The notes beneath the pieces are model-generated. The model was not told the origin of the DNA and did not search any database. It saw only the letters and a list, made by a program, of their open reading frames with translations. Shown one piece after another: positions 1 through 11,124 of a stretch of DNA of 64,000 bases. Numbering within the stretch: the first letter of the stretch is position 1; each line of letters opens with the position of its first letter. Source of the DNA: Apoderus coryli (taxonomy: Eukaryota > Arthropoda > Insecta > Coleoptera > Attelabidae); contig OU452206.1 in NCBI GenBank assembly GCA_911728435.2, positions 7,408,297-7,472,296 on the forward strand. The letters run 5' to 3'. Both the position numbers and the translations under genes were made by a program.

Positions 1-1450
1 ACTCAGAAATAAGTATTGTTATCACATTTAATAATTTATTTATTAAATTCTATCAGATACAAAACCGTTTTGTTGTACAAAATAAAATAACAAAAATTAA
101 TTTAAGGTATAAAATCATTTTATTCTATAATAATTAATAAATTTTACTAATTTTGAAAACAAACTTAAACTTAATTTAAACTAAAATAAATTAATTATAA
201 ATTATATATTTACAAGACTATTGCACACATTGGCCACACCACACACCATATCCGCTAATAAATACTTAAGTAATCTAAAATATATTATTTTGGTTTTTAT
301 TGATAGTTTCGTATGAATAAATAAATAAATATTGTACACATATTAATAGTACATAACAATAGTGTGATTAGAAAACCTGACTAGAATATTTATACAATTA
401 AATTATTATTAAAATAAACAGGATTTATTTACGGATGTATTTTGAGATTAAAACGTAGTTTATGGAACATATATAGGGTGTCTGCGCGAAAACTTATACC
501 GACAATTTTTTTCTGAGAAAATTAAAAAAAGGGAACGGCAGGCCATTTACATTATGCTTTTGCACCTTCGGATACCATAATATATTCTATTTTGAGAAAA
601 TGTTCCTTCTTAAATGGAGTTGTATATTTTCAATAACAATTTTTTTTTGTATGTATAATAAAATACTAAATAACTAACATTATTCTGTCATTCACATTTT
701 TTTTTGTAGATCATGATGGTTACTAAATTTAAAAAAAAATTAGTAACCATCATTATTTAGTATTTTATTATACATACAACAACAATAAATTCATAGAAAT
801 AACCTCCATGGAAATTCCTAGAACATTGATATTATAAGATTCTCTTTTTGCCACTGACGATAGAACTGGTGCAAGTTCGGAAAGATATTTGGATAATATT
901 TATGAATTTCTATTAAATTTATTCAAATTGTATTAATTTGTCATTGAAAATATATATTCTAGATGTCACCCAACATTTGTTAATATCGTTGGCTTGTTAA
1001 ATTTTGTACTATGAAAGAGTCTTATTATTATTATTTTATATTTTAATATTCTGCCCTTAATATTTATTTCTTCGTCGTTTTCTCTTAATATCTACTAACA
1101 TAATAAGACTTGCAGAATACTTTTTAGCACCTGAAAGTGGTGTTAAATTTAATTTTTTCTGAATCGACTCTGTGTCTTGAAAATTCATGATGTTACAAAA
1201 GAACTATTATAGTTTTTTTGTAAATAGGAATCAATAAGCAATTCCAATATATTACAGTTTGACCCGCATGATAAGTATAATTATAAATAATTTAATGTGG
1301 TTCTCTCTTTCTCCTCCATATTTTTTATTTGTTAATAATTTACTGCACGACAATAAGTAGACCATGGAACTTGTTTGACAGTGACAGCTGTTAACTATTT
1401 AAGTACCATATAACCTTGTTTTGACAGTAATTCGTATTAAACTTCTTTTT
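1..1450. other. AT-rich intergenic DNA, no gene seen
   Basis: No coding exon is recognisable. At about 470 there is an isolated GGGTGTC terminus of the CAGGGTG type seen elsewhere in the window. Around 640-780 a small fold-back is visible: GTATGTATAATAAAATACTA is repeated in inverted form about 100 bp downstream, and a second hairpin (GATGGTTACTAA and its complement) lies at 715-752. Confidence 0.6.
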
Positions 1451-1479
1451 AGACTAAAACTGTGTTAAAATTTTCTTTA

Positions 1480-2100
1480 AAAGTGCTGTGAGAAGCAAGC
1501 AGCTTTGGATTGTGATTGTTTTTATCACATACACGTTTGGAAGTTTATTTGCGTGTAAATCCAGTAAAGAAAATGAACCGCCAAAGAAATTTGTGAATTG
1601 AGGATGCAGTGCGAACATCGACTCTCCTGGGGGAAGACAACGTGCTCTCAGAGTCAGGAGAGTCACCAGCAATCTGCTAAAAAATGAATTAGCAATATCG
1701 CTATATCTTTTCGAATGGTTGAAGACGTTTACTTGAAGCAGGATTGAGCAACAAAATACCGGCCAAAAAACCCTTGCGTATCAGAGAACACAAACTTCAG
1801 AGATTGAATTTCGCAAGACTGCATCAGCATTTGACCACAAATTGACAATCAGTTCTGTTCTCCGATGAAACTAGAGTCAGTCTTACAGCTCCAGATGGAC
1901 GTGACCGTTTGAGGTGAAGGCGAAGGGAAAGATTTGCCAGCTACAATATCTTTCCTAAGTACCTTTTGGTGGTGACTTTAAAATGTTTTGGAGGGGTGTT
2001 TGCTTTGATGTTCACACAGAATTGGTCCCCATACGTATGAAGTCTATAAATGCCCAAGATTACTTAGAGAACATTGTTTAACAAGTTAAAAAAAAAGAAA
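1480..2100 (+). pseudogene. Tc1-like transposase remnant
   Basis: Conceptual translation across several frames gives blocks typical of Tc1-family transposases: a helix-turn-helix-like stretch with EAGL and RPA-like spacing (about 1735-1830), then FSDETRVSL near 1858. The last block corresponds to the second catalytic Asp region (FSDE/S) of the DDE domain and is followed by DGRDR and a block like the family's WGG motif (KCFGGVF, about 1985). Stop codons interrupt the frame repeatedly, including just after the start-like ATG at 1572 and within the catalytic domain near 2037, so the copy is dead. I could not define inverted terminal repeats with confidence. The assignment rests on motif order and not on an intact frame. 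Confidence 0.6.
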
Positions 2101-2109
2101 AAAAGGAGT

Positions 2110-3190
2110 TAGCTTAATGGATTTCCAGCGAAAATAAACGTTTAAAGAGAAAAATTTAGGTCATATTTGACCAATTTGTAGGTGTTCATTATTATTTCAC
2201 TGTAACTTAGTTTTACTTTGTGTTTATATTATAAATATTTAGCTTAATTAAAGTGGTGCGTTAATTTTGTCGAGGAGTTTAGAAATATTTTAACATGTCA
2301 AGAGGCTAAAAAAATAACCTTTTATCATCCAAATTATTTAAACATGTGGGTAAATTATAATTTATCGTAATACGTATTTGGAGCTAATAAATGTTATTAT
2401 TACTAAACAAACCCACCCAATTTATTCATTGAAGCAGGCGAAATGTTTACATTGGTTGAAAGCATTGTATTTAGATGTGTACACTTGAATGTATTCTATT
2501 TTGGAAAAAAATGTACTCTCATAATACAATGAAAATACAAGGTATACTTTTATTTCGAGAAGTATATGTCCACTAGGAACTAAAAAAAGTTCAAAACCAA
2601 AGTTGTAAGTTTTCGAGCGGACATACTGTATAATTACTAATAATTAAATAGTTATTGAAACAAATAATTCCTAAAACAATAGCGTAATAAAAATTACGTG
2701 CTAAGAAATCTAACTTTATGTTGATTATTATTTTTTTTTTCTAATTATTTACAATATAATCTCATATTGGTAACACATCACCTTTTACTGGCATTTTAAG
2801 TCCAATGATAAATTGTGACTATATTAGATAAACTCAATTATAATAAATTAATTATTAGCTATCCTACTAATAGCTATAGATTCTTAACATGCAACTTATA
2901 TGATAGGTAATAGTTTTTCGCATAATTTAATTTTTTTCTATTTTACTTATACAAGGTGATTCAAATTCGAGTGCGAATTTGGCAATAGTGCTTATACAGG
3001 ATGGCAAAAATTTGATTGCTTGGTTCTCATACAACTCTAACAGTTACAATGTCTGATAAATTAGAATTTGCAGTATTAGGTAGGTAGGTATGTACCTACT
3101 ATAATCCGTTAAAGTGGAAAATACTACACACTACACTTAAAAGATTTCAAAAGATATTTAAACTAGAAAATACTTATTATTGACAATACT
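2110..3190. other. Intergenic repeats, no gene
   Basis: Low-complexity AT-rich sequence without a supported ORF. Near 2950 and 2990 there are degenerate ACAAGGTGATTC/ACAGGATGG motifs that may be decayed termini of the CAGGGTG element group. Confidence 0.5.
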
Positions 3191-3199
3191 TGAATGTTA

Positions 3200-3660
3200 T
3201 ACAAAGTATAAACTTTAACAAGGGTTCCTGAATGTACGGATATCTATATTTTTGTTTAGTTTTCAACAATTTACTTAAGCATTTAGCAAATATTACCCAG
3301 ACGAAAATCATCAACCCTCCTTCATACCTAATGATCGCTATTTAAAGCAGAAACTAGAGCAACCTTTAAAGCAGTTGTGCGAAGTGTGCACCATTCATTT
3401 CAACACATTTTGTAATCAGTTTTCTGAGAGACACACGAGTTGCAAATAGTGGTTGTTGATTGCCTCGGATTTCATCGGCAGCCGCTTGTATTCTACCCCA
3501 CAATTTCTGGGACGAATCAAGAGTTTCTTTGTAGACTAGGTCTTTCATCCGTGACCAAATCGAAAGGTACAGAGGATTTTTTCTTGAAAACAGAGATTAA
3601 AATATTGAAAATTAACAAGAATTAACTTTTCACGAAAAAAAGGCTGCTCTTTCAGATTTT
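3200..3660 (-). pseudogene. C-terminal fragment of a DDE transposase of the CAGGGTG/DUF4817 element group
   Basis: The minus-strand frame from about 3600 down to 3366 reads IWSRMKDLVYKET, then LWGRIQAAADEI, then RVSLRKLITKCVEMNGAHF. This matches the end of insect transposases in which a (F)LWGxMKDxVY block is followed by an arginine-rich helix and a final C(I/V)E.NG.HF motif. Only the last 75 or so residues are recognisable and the upstream frame is broken. In insects such tails are commonly paired with an N-terminal DUF4817 helix-turn-helix, which occurs in this window at 11.9 kb. That link is an inference. Confidence 0.5.
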
Positions 3661-3739
3661 TCGGTCAATCTTCATTATTTGACCCGAGGTATCTCCTGTT
3701 ACCGATTGTCCCATTGTTAACGAAACCACCTGCATAATA

Positions 3740-4770
3740 AAATTAAACGCTGTACGAATTTGTTAATTGTCCAATATAGAATGTTGTTGGGTATCTGCAA
3801 TCTTTATTTTTTGGAAACGGTGCGTTCGACAGAAGACCCTGGTAACTGCAGCCTCGCGGGATTATTATGAAATCAAATCCCTGTATTTTTATGCCACAGT
3901 CACATTTCACATGGTATATTAGATATATATTTTCCCCTTTTTAGCCCAGCTTTCAAAAGTTTCCGCACCGTTTTATCAGACAAAATGAGTGCCGGATCCG
4001 GGCCATTATATGGGATATCAGGGTCATACCAAGCAACAAATTGCAATAAGATTTGATATTTATATCCAGTACATCAAAAAGTTATCGAAGTCCATAAAAG
4101 TTGTGTGTGGAGTTGACTTTGAAGTATTTCTTGTTTTATTTGATTTATAAGAAAAAAGGATTTTAGACCAAAAATGAAGGAGAACTTTAGACAAATAATA
4201 CTTGCAGATTCTCACTTTTTTGCCAATAATCCAGGAACTGGTAGTAGCTGGAGGTACTTGGGAATTATACTGGACATAGACTAACGAAGAATAGGGAAAC
4301 TACCATGAGGTAGTAGGTATGATCAAAACTATTAGACAATACATATAATACAAGCTTGTTGTTCTCAAAATTATAGAACGTCGCCAAATATAAATAAGCC
4401 ATGTAACTTTTACCATTTTATAGATCCCCATGTATAAGTACCTATTTTGACCTACGCTATACCTACTTAAATATGGCACACATCATCATTCCACGGCAAT
4501 ACCTTCACTTGAAAAGTTTCAGCGACTAAAGAACGATAATTATTAAACTATAATTATGTATTTTCAAAAACAAACCTGACGAAACGGTATTCTACTGAAA
4601 GTGGAGCGTAGAAGATAAATTCTCAATATGCTCTACTAGGGAATTTAGGGATTTTACACTCCGTTTGACAACTTTGATTCATATACATGTGTTTCTGCAA
4701 CACTATATTTCACTTTCTCTTCTTCTGTACAACCTAAATCGATACTAACTACTGAACTTATTTAAATTTA
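3740..4770. other. Intergenic, nothing recognisable
   Basis: AT-rich sequence without a family-recognisable ORF, RNA gene or clear repeat. Confidence 0.4.
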
Positions 4771-4774
4771 CTTA

Positions 4775-5065
4775 ATGGCGAGTCCAATCGGATTATTGAA
4801 AACGAAACATCCTGAATATTCAGTGTTCTCAGAAAAATGCATGATTTCTAAATTGGAAACAGTTGGATATTTTGTATGTGCGAAACAGCTCCTTCGCGAT
4901 GTGTATAACACCATTGAGGACATGTGTTTGCCGAACCCGCTTTATTCAGAGACAAAGTGTTTCATTCTCGCCTGTCAGGATGGGGTATCAAATACCTTAA
5001 CATACCGCAGTCGCATTATATGGGTGTTGAGGTACCTAGGATTCAATGTAGAGCTTACCATTTAG
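4775..5065 (+). CDS. Uncharacterised 96-codon ORF
   Basis: An uninterrupted frame with an ATG start gives a 96-residue protein with five cysteines and no clear signal peptide or membrane span. The sequence includes the blocks VGYFVCAKQLL, NTIEDMCLPNP and RIIWVLRYLGF. I do not recognise a family. In this AT-rich DNA an ORF of this length is mildly unusual, but the flanks show no splice signals or other support. It could be a transposon remnant, an exon of an unseen gene, or chance. Confidence 0.2.
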   Translation: MASPIGLLKTKHPEYSVFSEKCMISKLETVGYFVCAKQLLRDVYNTIEDMCLPNPLYSETKCFILACQDGVSNTLTYRSRIIWVLRYLGFNVELTI

Positions 5066-5069
5066 CGCG

Positions 5070-5620
5070 AAAGTCACTCATGTTCCAACCATCATAACAG
5101 TCTGTTGAGCCTAGGAATGCAATTTCACAGTTGCAAAACGAGCACAAAGGAATGAAAAATATGTGAAATCCTATTATTATAAGTTTTCGTTACCAAATAT
5201 TTAAAAATAAGATTAAGAAAAAGGTTGCAACAATGCAAACTATATGCAAAGAACACCGAATGTTAGGTAACCCTCTTTATTCTGGTACCCTCTAGGGCTG
5301 GGAATCCTCGTTGGATGAGATTGAAACTAATCAAGCACATAACCAACAAAACAAACTTCGAAATTACAAATTGAGGACTTCGGTTTAAGTATTAAATGAA
5401 ATAGCATTTTTTGTATTATTGAGTCTTGAAGCAAAAATCTTGGGCTTTTGGAAAATAAATAAACATTTCTTTAAATTTGAACCCTATGTAGATATCCAGC
5501 GCTTATTAGACCGCTAAAGTACACTTTTTAACTTAATAGGTCCTACTTTACCGCTTAATGATCGATTCGATTACGGAATAATAATGTTTAAACAGAAAAC
5601 TTGGACAGGCAACTAAACCT
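5070..5620. other. Intergenic, nothing recognisable
   Basis: No supported gene. AT-rich, with short ORFs only. Confidence 0.4.
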
Positions 5621-7025
5621 ATAGAAAATATGCTTCTAGATAGATCCTTTGTCAAATTTACACTGGCTAACGTTTCGCTAATAATCCTGTTAGCTTCTTC
5701 AGAGTAACTTTGCGTGAGCGCATTTAAACTGAAACTCACTGATATCATTTATCGTTTATTTGCTTTCAATTACAAGTTATACAGTACCTCTGTAGCCTCA
5801 AATTTTAAATATGAAGTGAGTGGCGGGAAAAGTGACATTTGTTATTGCACCGCCTTGATGTCAAATCAAGACAAGTCTGTAAACCTTATGTATTCAAAGG
5901 ATAGGGTTTTGACAATTGACATCAGTGTACTAGTTAACCTAATATTGAACCAAAGAATTGTAATTATTGCATTTGTTAATTTTGTTAAAATAAAAATAAA
6001 GAAAGTTATTTATTATTTACTACACCTCTTACTCGAATAGTTCCGTTTGAGCTCAGGACAAGAGATGCATAACCTGCTCGAGCGGGCAACGCAGAGCATT
6101 ATCGTAGTTAATTGCTCTCCAGGCTTGTACTCAGGTCGCATGATCTTCAGTTTCTAGTAGGTCCTCTCTGGTTAGTTGATCTGGGTTGTAGTTGAGTGCG
6201 TTCCAGATGAGATAGTTGGGGTGAAAACCAACCTTTGTGAAGAAGTTGGTTTTGATGGCGTTGATACGTTCTTGGATTGTTGGAACTTCCAGAAACGTTG
6301 CGTTATTGGCGAACCAATGTAAGTTTTGACAGCATTGCCCCAGCTGTTACACCCGTACGTCAAGATTGGTCTCACTATAGTTTTATAAAGACTTACTTTT
6401 GTTCTAAGCGCCAGTTTGCTTCAATGGGTTGATCAACTAAACGATATTGCTGTGTACGTGCTTTATATACCTACCTGCTACAACGGTTTGCGCTTTACGA
6501 GATACGGATACGGGTCAATTTCTTTAATCATCATAAGGCACGTAGTAAGTTTAAAACACTTTCATCGACCAACACACAAGAAGAAGCTACTAACAAGGCA
6601 TCAGAGAATCCGCAAGAAACAATTATTAAAAATCCAAACTTTTATAATTTACAATATATTGTATTAGAGTAAGAGGTATAGTAAATAATATCTGAGATGG
6701 TTGGCATTCTTTATTTTTAATAATAATTTCAATATTATGTTACCTACTACACTGATGTCAATTGTCAAAACTATGTCCCTTGAATACTTACGGTTTACAG
6801 ACTTGTATTCATTCATTCGACACCAAGACGGCACACTAACAAATGTCACTTTTCCCGCGACTCCCTTCGTATTTAAAATTTGAGGCTACAGAGGCACTAC
6901 CTATCTTGTAATTCAAAGCAAATAAACGATAATTGTTTAGATACAATTTAACCACTCACACGCAAAGTTGCTCTGAAAAAGCTGACAGCATCAGTGAAAC
7001 GTTAGTTTGTCTAAACAAAGCTGTG
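5620..7025. mobile_element. Fold-back element with ~390-bp inverted arms
   Basis: The left arm (about 5640-6040) is the reverse complement of 6662-7020, with moderate divergence. The match covers the outer GCTAACGTTTCGC region, the GTTTATTTGCTTT block, GTGACATTTGT, TGACAATTGACATCAGTGTA and the inner edge GTAAGAGGT. The roughly 600-bp loop contains a non-LTR reverse-transcriptase scrap on the minus strand (listed separately). No transposase of its own is present, so this looks like a non-autonomous long-inverted-repeat element. Both arms carry a CTGAAGAA/CTGAAAAA-hairpin-GAAACG motif (see findings). Confidence 0.65.
6090..6412 (-). pseudogene. Non-LTR retrotransposon (Jockey-like) C-terminal RT scrap
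   Basis: The minus strand reads RPILTYGCNSWGNAVKTYI, the motif that follows the reverse-transcriptase thumb in Jockey-group ORF2 (R-P-V-(L/M)-TYGCE-WGNAA). A shifted frame continues with KTNFFTKVGFHPNYLIW and ALNYNPDQLTREDL. At least one frameshift breaks the reading frame. It lies inside the loop of the fold-back element at 5.6-7.0 kb, either captured by that element or inserted later. Confidence 0.6.
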
Positions 7026-7238
7026 GCTGAGCTGAATATACTTCTTATGATTATAAAAGCCAGGATTAAGCAGATTTTCCTAGACAGTATCGTTATCCAC
7101 AAAACTATAAACTTGTTGTAAAGGTGTTACCGAAGGCTTTGAAGCAACAACAAAAAAATGGCTCAAAAATCACCCCTTAAAGAACTCACCTTATTATTTT
7201 ATATAGTAAACCATTTAAGTACCTGTTAACATTTTTTA

Positions 7239-7886
7239 CTAGTACATCACGTTTTCCAATGTTCTAAGTTCATCTAATTCAAATTCAAGTAATGTGTTAC
7301 ACGGTCGATCAAATAAAACGTCAGAATATGCAACAGGAACAACACCTTCCATTGCTTCCGATAAATAACTGCAGATTTTTGGTGGTAAACAGAGTTCGTC
7401 CAAATCATTTTTCTGCTTTACCATTTTCACTATCACTGCTCTACAGCGATCTTGTAAATTCACAAAATCCCTGGTCATATTTTCTAGAATCATGTCCGTT
7501 TTTGCTGCTGTAGAACATACCATTGGATACAGTGGCTTCTTTACTCGATTTAAACCTCGAAACGCGATTCCAAGACATTTACCATCTTTAAAATAAGTAA
7601 GTGTACCTAAAATAAAATATAAAGTAAAGTGTAATCTTCACCCATTTCATTATTTACAAAGAAAAAACATATATTACTAGGATATTCGTTGTAATTAATT
7701 GACTACCTGCAATTCCATCAAAAAGCACCCCAATTCTAGTGGCTACATTCTCTCTGAATGGTTTTGTGTACATTGTCCAACGACCATCATGCCAAATAAG
7801 ACCTTTATGTGATAATCCCCAACTTTCAGTATCTTTACCCAAAAGATTTACAAAGCAATCTTCGTGAAGATTAGCCATATTCGTAC
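7239..7886 (-). CDS. SPSB3: SPRY domain-containing SOCS box protein 3-like, last two exons
   Basis: Two minus-strand exons are joined by good splice sites: 7707-7886 (acceptor CTTGTAG at 7887, donor GTAGTC below 7707) and 7239-7606 (acceptor TTTTAG), ending at a stop codon. The joined frame reads ESWGLSHKGLIWHDGR, then GVLFDGIAGTLTYFKDGKCLG, then PLYPMVCSTAA. This is the second half of a SPRY domain of the SPSB3 type, followed by a C-terminal SOCS-box-like helix (LQDRCRAVI and LCLPPKICSYLSEAM). SPSB proteins are substrate receptors of Cullin-RING E3 ligases: SPRY binds the target and the SOCS box recruits Elongin B/C. The first part of the SPRY domain and the start codon must lie upstream (higher coordinates) and were not found. 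A MITE sits just upstream in the preceding intron. The frame is intact, so the gene is probably functional. Confidence 0.75.
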
Positions 7887-7928
7887 CTACAAGGAAAACA
7901 GCAAATTAATGTGGTCTTAAATTTATTT

Positions 7929-8288
7929 AGTTGCAATAAAATACCAACGTCACCGCCACAAACTGTTTATTATTTTAAAAGTGGAACATGTTTCGGGATA
8001 TCGCCGATCCCAGTTTTTCCACCAACAAGTCAACTTTTAACGTCTTGTGTGAAAAGTGTTTTTGTTTTGTAACGTGATTCCAAATTGAAACATTGTTTTT
8101 ATTTTACATTGTGACTGTTTTATATTATTATTTTTTAACATCGACCTCTAGTTAGTTTTGATTTGTAAGTGTTTGATATTTGTTTTTGCTTTGTGGTGGC
8201 TGATGATGGGATCTGCGATATCCCAAAACATGTTCCACTTTTAACATAATAAACAGTTTGTGAAGGTGACGTTGGTATTTAGTTGCAA
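7929..8288. mobile_element. MITE with ~83-bp terminal inverted repeats
   Basis: The left end (7929-8012) and right end (8206-8288) are near-perfect inverted copies: ACCAACGTCACC, CACAAACTGTTTATTAT, AAAGTGGAACATGTTT and GGGATATCGC recur in order. Both outer ends carry the palindromic AGTTGCAA(CT). The ~190-bp centre has no ORF. It lies in the intron upstream of the SPSB3-like exons. Confidence 0.75.
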
Positions 8289-8399
8289 CTAATCTTGCAC
8301 TCCACAGTTAAATATGGATTGTTGTTAAATATGGATTGTTTCTTAAATTTTATTATTATTATTTTATTAAACACGCTTGTTTTTTAATAGTAATAAAAT

Positions 8400-11115
8400 A
8401 TACAGGGTGTCCCAGAAGTCAAAGGGGGTAAGGGTAATTTGGAATTAGAATAACCATATATGTGGTTATCCAATGGTTGGTGGTTAAAAAGTTAGTTTAG
8501 TTAAAGTATTTTTATTTCTAGTGGTGTGATTATTGAGGGTGTCTTATTAATAAATAAAACATTTTTTTTTAATTAATTACCTTGTAGCAAACAAAAAAGT
8601 GGTCTTAATAATAATTTACCATATATTATATTGATATTTTGATTACAAATAACCCCCCCTCTTCACCCCTTAGAGTTTGATCGCCGACTTTTGGGAGAGC
8701 GTGTATAGGCATTGATTTAATTTATAAACCATGTGTCAGTACCTAAGTATTTATAGGTAAAATGATGGAACAGTAGGTATTCAAAGGACGTTCGCAAATT
8801 TTAATGGGTAATCGTAAAATAAAAAAAAAATAAATAGGTAGTTGACGAATATCTTAAAAAAATCAATTATCTCAACAGATTAACACATAAAGTTACAGAT
8901 AGTGGTCGCACATTTCAAACGAATAAGAAAAAAGTTCATTAAAACCTCATTTGAGTAATTATTTTCAAGACACTTTCGCTAATAAACAACAAACGTTTTG
9001 TTGAGCATAATTAATTTGCCAAAGAGTCAATAAAAATCTGTATATTATGCGCATGCGGGATGCGGGCAATACACCTGATTTATTATTTTTGTTTGGCTCC
9101 ATACCAAGATATCGAACATTGACACCATTTTACAAATTTGTCCTCAATTTTCATATCATATCAATCATATTGTTGTTTGTTTTGTTTAAAAGCTGCTAAT
9201 ATTCTATATGTGTCGAGTTTGTTTTCTTTTAAACAGAAATTCCATTGTTGTGTAGAATTACAGACATTATTTGTTATTTAATATTTTGTGTTTAATTCTA
9301 GCAAAGTCTATATTTATATTGGATAAACTTTGGTTCTAGCGTTGGTTATAGTTATAGCAAAGATTAATATCTTTGGTTATAGTTGAGAAAATGGATTCGG
9401 AAAGGTAAGTTAACTTGTACATTACATCAAATTATGAGATTGCAACTCGACTATTTTGTAGGAAAAATAAATTAGTAATCTATACCGGAGTGCGAAATAC
9501 ATTTTAGTAGCGTATCGACAAGATACAGACATGATGTGAGGAAGTTCCATCCAGACTCAAAAGAAGCAGCACCAACAAAAGAAAACCACTTCATACTATA
9601 AATATGCACAAACACAGAGAAGTTTTCCACACATAGGTAATACTTTAATTTTGCAATCTCATTCATAATAGGGATATTAAAAAATCTGTTTCACATTATA
9701 GAACTTTTGAAGATATTCCAGCCTGGAAACAACAGGAAAACAGAGAAGCGGTATCAAGAAATACTTACTACAAAGGAAACTTCAATAGACTCTTAGCGAA
9801 TACCTTATACAGATAAATATTTTAATTATTTTACTGAAAAACTTATTCCAATTAAATATCTACTAAATTTCAGTTTCAAAATGAGTTCAAGAGCAGTTAA
9901 ATACGAATTCAAATAGAGCGCCAAGGAAAGCCCCGCCCCCAGATGCTCTGATTGGCTCGGCACTTTGCACATTATTAATGTATGCTTTAAGAGGGGAATC
10001 TGAAATGGTTACTTACAAAAATGTCCGATGGTGGCGCTAGTGAATCTCATTGAATATCAAATTATTCATTTCTTAACTTAGAGTAATTTTCTAGAATATT
10101 TTAATACATTCTTCTCCTCAATAGGTGTCGCCAAAAATTAATACATAGTGGCACAAAATATCATATTTCTATTTTGCGTAAATTATTTTCACATTCTTTT
10201 TTGTGCTAGCATTCTTATACGTTCGATGCTTATCTTCGCTTAGACCAGTTATAGTTATATACTATTATACATAAAAAGGATGAATGTAAAAAAACTGGTT
10301 TTATTTACGATAAATAGTCAAGATTTTTAAATATTTTCAACATATTATTTTTTTGCCAAGCCTCTAAATTTTCACAAATTGATGATTTGTGTGAAAACCG
10401 TAAAACATAGGTATATGACACCTTAAACTGAATCCCAGTTATTTTTGAGGGACTATTAAATACTCCAATACAGGGTGTTCTATTTAAAAAACCAGAACTA
10501 TGATAATACATGCTTATCTCTTCTTTGGACCGCCCTGTATGCTTGCAGTGTTTTTCAAAATGTATTAGGTTAGCCCTGTTGTTTTAGTTTGTCAGTTTCA
10601 AAACCATGAGGCGTTTATTTCATGCATCAAAGAGTGTCTTTCCTAATAGTATACAATGTGTCCAGAAACTAATGGACCAAGCGAAAGCCACAAATTGTAG
10701 AGCAGATTTCATGGCAAACTTCTAATGCGAAATTGCTTCCGAAAGCAGTTATAGTTTTTAAAAGAAAGCGAAAGCGCCTTTAGCCATTGGAGTGAAAGGT
10801 GACAAAGATATTTCCCTAAATAGAAGCATTCGTTAGCCATACACTGCTGAATTAAATATGCGAACATAGGCGTCCAAACGGGTATCAACGGACATTTCTA
10901 ATAAAAACTTCTTTGTCACTAACTTTTCGAGAATTCTGAGATCATTCTTAGGAAATATGAGGTATTCTTATCTCAAGATGATAGAATGCTGCATTTTCGA
11001 GAAAAATTAAGTTTTAGTTTAATATGCGGTTTAACATAGTACCTATCTATTTGATTTACGATTGGTACATTACTTATTTTAACAGTAAAAATTTAAAAAA
11101 TTAAGTAGGGTATTA
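8400..11115. other. Intergenic/repeat DNA; possible short exon remnants
   Basis: At 8402 and 10473 isolated ACAGGGTGT termini occur without a clear partner. At 9391-9404 ATGGATTCGGAAAG is followed by GTAAGTT and, after 60 bp, by TTTTGTAG. The joined frame closes after 19 codons, so a gene is not supported. The segment at about 9755-9890 occurs in inverted orientation at about 44490-44640, inside the P-like element, so part of this stretch is a dispersed repeat. Confidence 0.45.
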
Positions 11116-11124
11116 GGTATTGTG

